Positions 61,928 to 64,000 of a stretch of 64,000 nucleotides of DNA are shown here, in pieces. Both the position numbers and the translations under genes were made by a program. The stretch comes from Paenibacillus_G filicis (GTDB taxonomy: Bacteria; Bacillota; Bacilli; Paenibacillales; NBRC-103111): contig NZ_JBBPCC010000023.1 of assembly GCF_038070315.1 (NCBI RefSeq), forward strand, positions 80,820 through 144,819. Reading direction: 5' to 3'. The notes under the pieces are model-generated. The model did not search any database and was not told the origin of the DNA. It worked only from the letters and a program-made list of their open reading frames with translations. How positions within the stretch are numbered: position 1 is the stretch's first letter; each line of letters begins with the position of its first letter.

Positions 61928-63517
61928 ATGAAGTGGTTCCTGAATCTCAAGACAGCTCCAAAGCTTATTCTGGCGTTTGTAAGCGTTGCCCTGATTTTGG
62001 CTGCTGTAGGTGTATATGCCCTGACCCAACTAAGCAAGATGAAGGATAATCTGGACGAACTGTATTCGAATAACCTGATATCTGTCCAAGAGATGTCTGC
62101 GACTCAAATTGCCTATCAAAATTTGAGAGTACTCGTGCGGGATGCCAGCCTGACCCCTGCTCAGGCGGATAAGGAAAAGCTATTGCTCACGATCCCTAGC
62201 CTCAAGAAAGAAGTCGATAACAAAATTCAAGCCTATCGTTCAACCACGCTGACTCCTCCCGAGCTGGCCGAACTGGCTGTCTTCGATATGGAATGGGAGG
62301 CCTACCAGAAAGCTTACGACCAGGCTATCGAGCTCGTGCGCAAGCAGGATCAGACAGAGTTCATCAGCTATATGGGCAAGGAGCTGGCGGCACAAGGAGA
62401 ACGACTGAGAGCAAGTCTGAATCGGTTGATCGATCTGAACGTGAAGTTGGCCGAGCAGAAGAACGTCGATAGCGTTCAGGCCTATAACAACGCACGTCTG
62501 ATCATGCTTGCTGTCATGATCGGAGCTTTTATCATCAGCATATTGATCGGGTACGTGATTGCGCAGACAATCGCCCGTCCTCTCGGACAGATGGCGGTTC
62601 TGGTCAGCCAGCTAGCCGATGGGGATCTCCGCCATCAACTGGATCGCCAGACCCGAGACGAGGTGGGTATGCTGGCCGGCTCCATTAACCGGATGGTGGA
62701 CAGCTTGAGAAGTCTGCTCGGCGGGATCTCCGTCTCCTCCCAGAGTCTTGCAGCGGCGGCCCAGCAAATCTCAGCAACGACGGAGGAAGTGGCCAGCGGC
62801 AGTGCGACCCAAGCCAAATCTGCCCAGTCCATCGCGGAGCTATTCACGGAGCTCTCCTCGGCGATCAATTTTGTAGCTACAAGTGCGGAGCAGGCGGCAG
62901 AGCTTACTGGCAACACGGTGCAAACGGCGGACGAAGGCCGAAAAATCATTGATGACTCCATCAAGAGCATGGATACCGTCAATCAGACGATCTCCGCCTT
63001 AGAAAAGGACTCTTTGAAAATCGGGGAAATTATCGAAGTGATCGACGATATTGCCGATCAAACCAATCTGCTTGCGCTGAACGCTGCGATCGAGGCGGCT
63101 AGAGCGGGGGATCAGGGCCGTGGCTTCGCGGTGGTGGCCGAAGAAGTGCGCAAGCTGGCTGAGCGCAGCGTAGCGGCAACGCGGGAAATCTCGGTCATTA
63201 TCAAGCTGATGCAGGAGAATACGAAACGGAGCGTATCGGCCGTTTCGGAGAGCGTCTCTCATTCTGTGCGGACGGGGGAAGCCTTCGGCAGGATTGTATC
63301 CATGGTCAACGCTTCCTCGAGCAAGGTGAATGAAATCGCCGCAGCCTGTGAGGAGGAGGCAGCTCAGGCCTCCGAGGTCATGGCTTCCGTCGAGCAGGTG
63401 GCGTCGTCCAGTCAGGAATCGGCTGCAGCTTCGGAAGAAACGGCAGCAACCTGTCAGACGCTAGCTAACCTTGCGGAAGAGTTGAATACGGCTGTTTCTG
63501 TATTTAAGACTCATTAA
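61928..63517 (+). CDS. Methyl-accepting chemotaxis protein
   Basis: 529 residues. Membrane helix 1 (LILAFVSVALILAAVGVYAL), a four-helix-bundle periplasmic-type sensor (~35-185, 4HB_MCP), helix 2 (LIMLAVMIGAFIISILIGYVIA), a HAMP domain (ARPLGQMAVLVSQLADGDL), and the signalling coiled coil with the conserved hairpin tip QTNLLALNAAIEAARAGDQG. Relays ligand binding to CheA-CheW and so to the flagellar motor. ATG start with GAGGTGCAAAGG. Ligand unknown. Upstream DNA was altered by the Tn7-like insertion. Confidence 0.96.
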   Translation: MKWFLNLKTAPKLILAFVSVALILAAVGVYALTQLSKMKDNLDELYSNNLISVQEMSATQIAYQNLRVLVRDASLTPAQADKEKLLLTIPSLKKEVDNKIQAYRSTTLTPPELAELAVFDMEWEAYQKAYDQAIELVRKQDQTEFISYMGKELAAQGERLRASLNRLIDLNVKLAEQKNVDSVQAYNNARLIMLAVMIGAFIISILIGYVIAQTIARPLGQMAVLVSQLADGDLRHQLDRQTRDEVGMLAGSINRMVDSLRSLLGGISVSSQSLAAAAQQISATTEEVASGSATQAKSAQSIAELFTELSSAINFVATSAEQAAELTGNTVQTADEGRKIIDDSIKSMDTVNQTISALEKDSLKIGEIIEVIDDIADQTNLLALNAAIEAARAGDQGRGFAVVAEEVRKLAERSVAATREISVIIKLMQENTKRSVSAVSESVSHSVRTGEAFGRIVSMVNASSSKVNEIAAACEEEAAQASEVMASVEQVASSSQESAAASEETAATCQTLANLAEELNTAVSVFKTH

Positions 63518-63566
63518 CATAAGGATATACCTCTTAGAACCCGTACCGGTTCAATGATAGTCAACA

Positions 63567-63597
63567 AGCCCTAACCATTGCTGTTAGGGTTTTTTGG
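63567..63597 (+). terminator. Intrinsic terminator after the chemoreceptor gene
   Basis: GCCCTAAC/GTTAGGGT stem and T6, 50 bp behind the stop. Confidence 0.85.
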
Positions 63598-63911
63598 CTT
63601 GTTTGATAGATTTCAAGTGAGAGGTGGCATTTCCATAGTTAGTGCTCGCATGCGGGAGAACCGGGGGAAGAGCCGGAATACGAGATCCTAGGGTAGAATC
63701 AGACATGTAGCGGGAAATTGCGAGAAGTGTTTCAAGGCATGGTTTACTTATGAGAGAACAACGGGAAAGAATCACAATAAGCTGCAAAAAACAGGTATAA
63801 AGACCGTGGAAAGCAGGCATTTACCGTTTTTAAATCTAATCTTGAGGGTATAAGGATGTATGTTTCAGCTAAAATGTCGTACAATATCTGTTGTACGAAG
63901 GAGGGGCCAAC
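63598..63911 (+). promoter_or_regulatory. Upstream region of the last gene, with inverted repeat
   Basis: No gene supported here. TACAAT (63880-63885) is a good -10 without a clear -35. A palindrome GTACAA-6 nt-TTGTAC (63879-63896) covers it and could be an operator. Confidence 0.4.
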
Positions 63912-64000
63912 ATGAACCCGCAAAATAATGATTCCATTGAGGTAATTCGTCACAACAACAAGTCTGGCCCAAGCGGCGATGGATACTCCGATGAGCAGAT
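63912..64000 (+). CDS. Start of an unidentified protein
   Basis: ATG behind AAGGAGGGG at 6-7 bp. The 29 visible residues (MNPQNNDSIEVIRHNNKSGP, then SGDGYSDEQ) are polar and unstructured; no family can be assigned. The gene continues beyond the window. Confidence 0.65.
   Translation, partial: MNPQNNDSIEVIRHNNKSGPSGDGYSDEQ

Noticed and set aside
63584..63953. Two short minus-strand frames behind the chemoreceptor gene
   Set aside because: One starts within the terminator stem, neither has a ribosome site or a recognisable motif.

Overview
The window reads as chromosomal DNA of a spore-forming, flagellated, Gram-positive Firmicute, most likely Paenibacillus or a close relative. The grounds are a Bacillus-like order ftsE-ftsX-M23 hydrolase-ctpB-minJ, a long-form Hpf, a DUF2759 protein, a VanW/G5 lipoprotein, a BclB-type collagen-like spore-surface protein, near-consensus SigA promoters (TTGACA-17-TATAAT class), strong GGAGG ribosome sites and a moderately GC-rich background. 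No rRNA or tRNA gene was seen.

Layout. 1-5.1 kb: end of a sugar aminotransferase, then a flagellin with a metallopeptidase inserted in its variable region, flaG, fliD, fliS and a fliT-like gene. 5.1-10.5 kb: cold-shock protein, hpf, secA, and prfB with its programmed frameshift. 10.5-20.9 kb: a YitT-type membrane protein, then a complete arginine pathway argC-J-B-D-F-G-H behind a promoter with an inverted-repeat operator. 21-29 kb: VanW lipoprotein (minus), ftsEX, an M23 peptidase, ctpB and minJ. 29-36 kb: motAB (minus), uvrBA. 36-38 kb: small DUF2759 protein, a TIM-barrel sugar isomerase, an orphan gene. 38-45.5 kb: a six-gene minus-strand operon described below. 45.5-54.5 kb: a diguanylate cyclase, a U32 protein, a TetR/tautomerase pair, a secreted beta-helix polysaccharide lyase, and a membrane protein with a Cys/Gly/Ser-rich tail. 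54.7-59.1 kb: a four-gene Gld-like ABC system. 59.2-61.6 kb: a small Tn7-like element carrying a collagen-like gene. 61.9-64 kb: a chemoreceptor and the start of an unknown gene.

The most notable system is the operon at 38.3-45.4 kb. It has the parts of the Dlt (teichoic-acid D-alanylation) machine: carrier protein, MBOAT acyltransferase, DltD-like SGNH protein, and a 36-residue DltX-like microprotein ending in FIYEGF. DltA, the NRPS-type adenylating enzyme, is missing. In its place is a class II aminoacyl-tRNA-synthetase-like amino acid:[carrier protein] ligase. A 1100-residue membrane-anchored FG-GAP protein leads the operon. The inference is a surface-glycan aminoacylation pathway that uses a proteinogenic (L- or Gly) amino acid instead of D-Ala.

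Two other strong signals: the proteolytic flagellin (flagellinolysin type, HEMTH plus a downstream EGTAEF motif), and a 2.44-kb insertion with 16-bp inverted ends (15/16 matching) and a perfect 5-bp target duplication (TAATG). The insertion holds the C-terminal remnant of a TnsB-like transposase and a collagen-repeat gene that is interrupted by a 100-N assembly gap.
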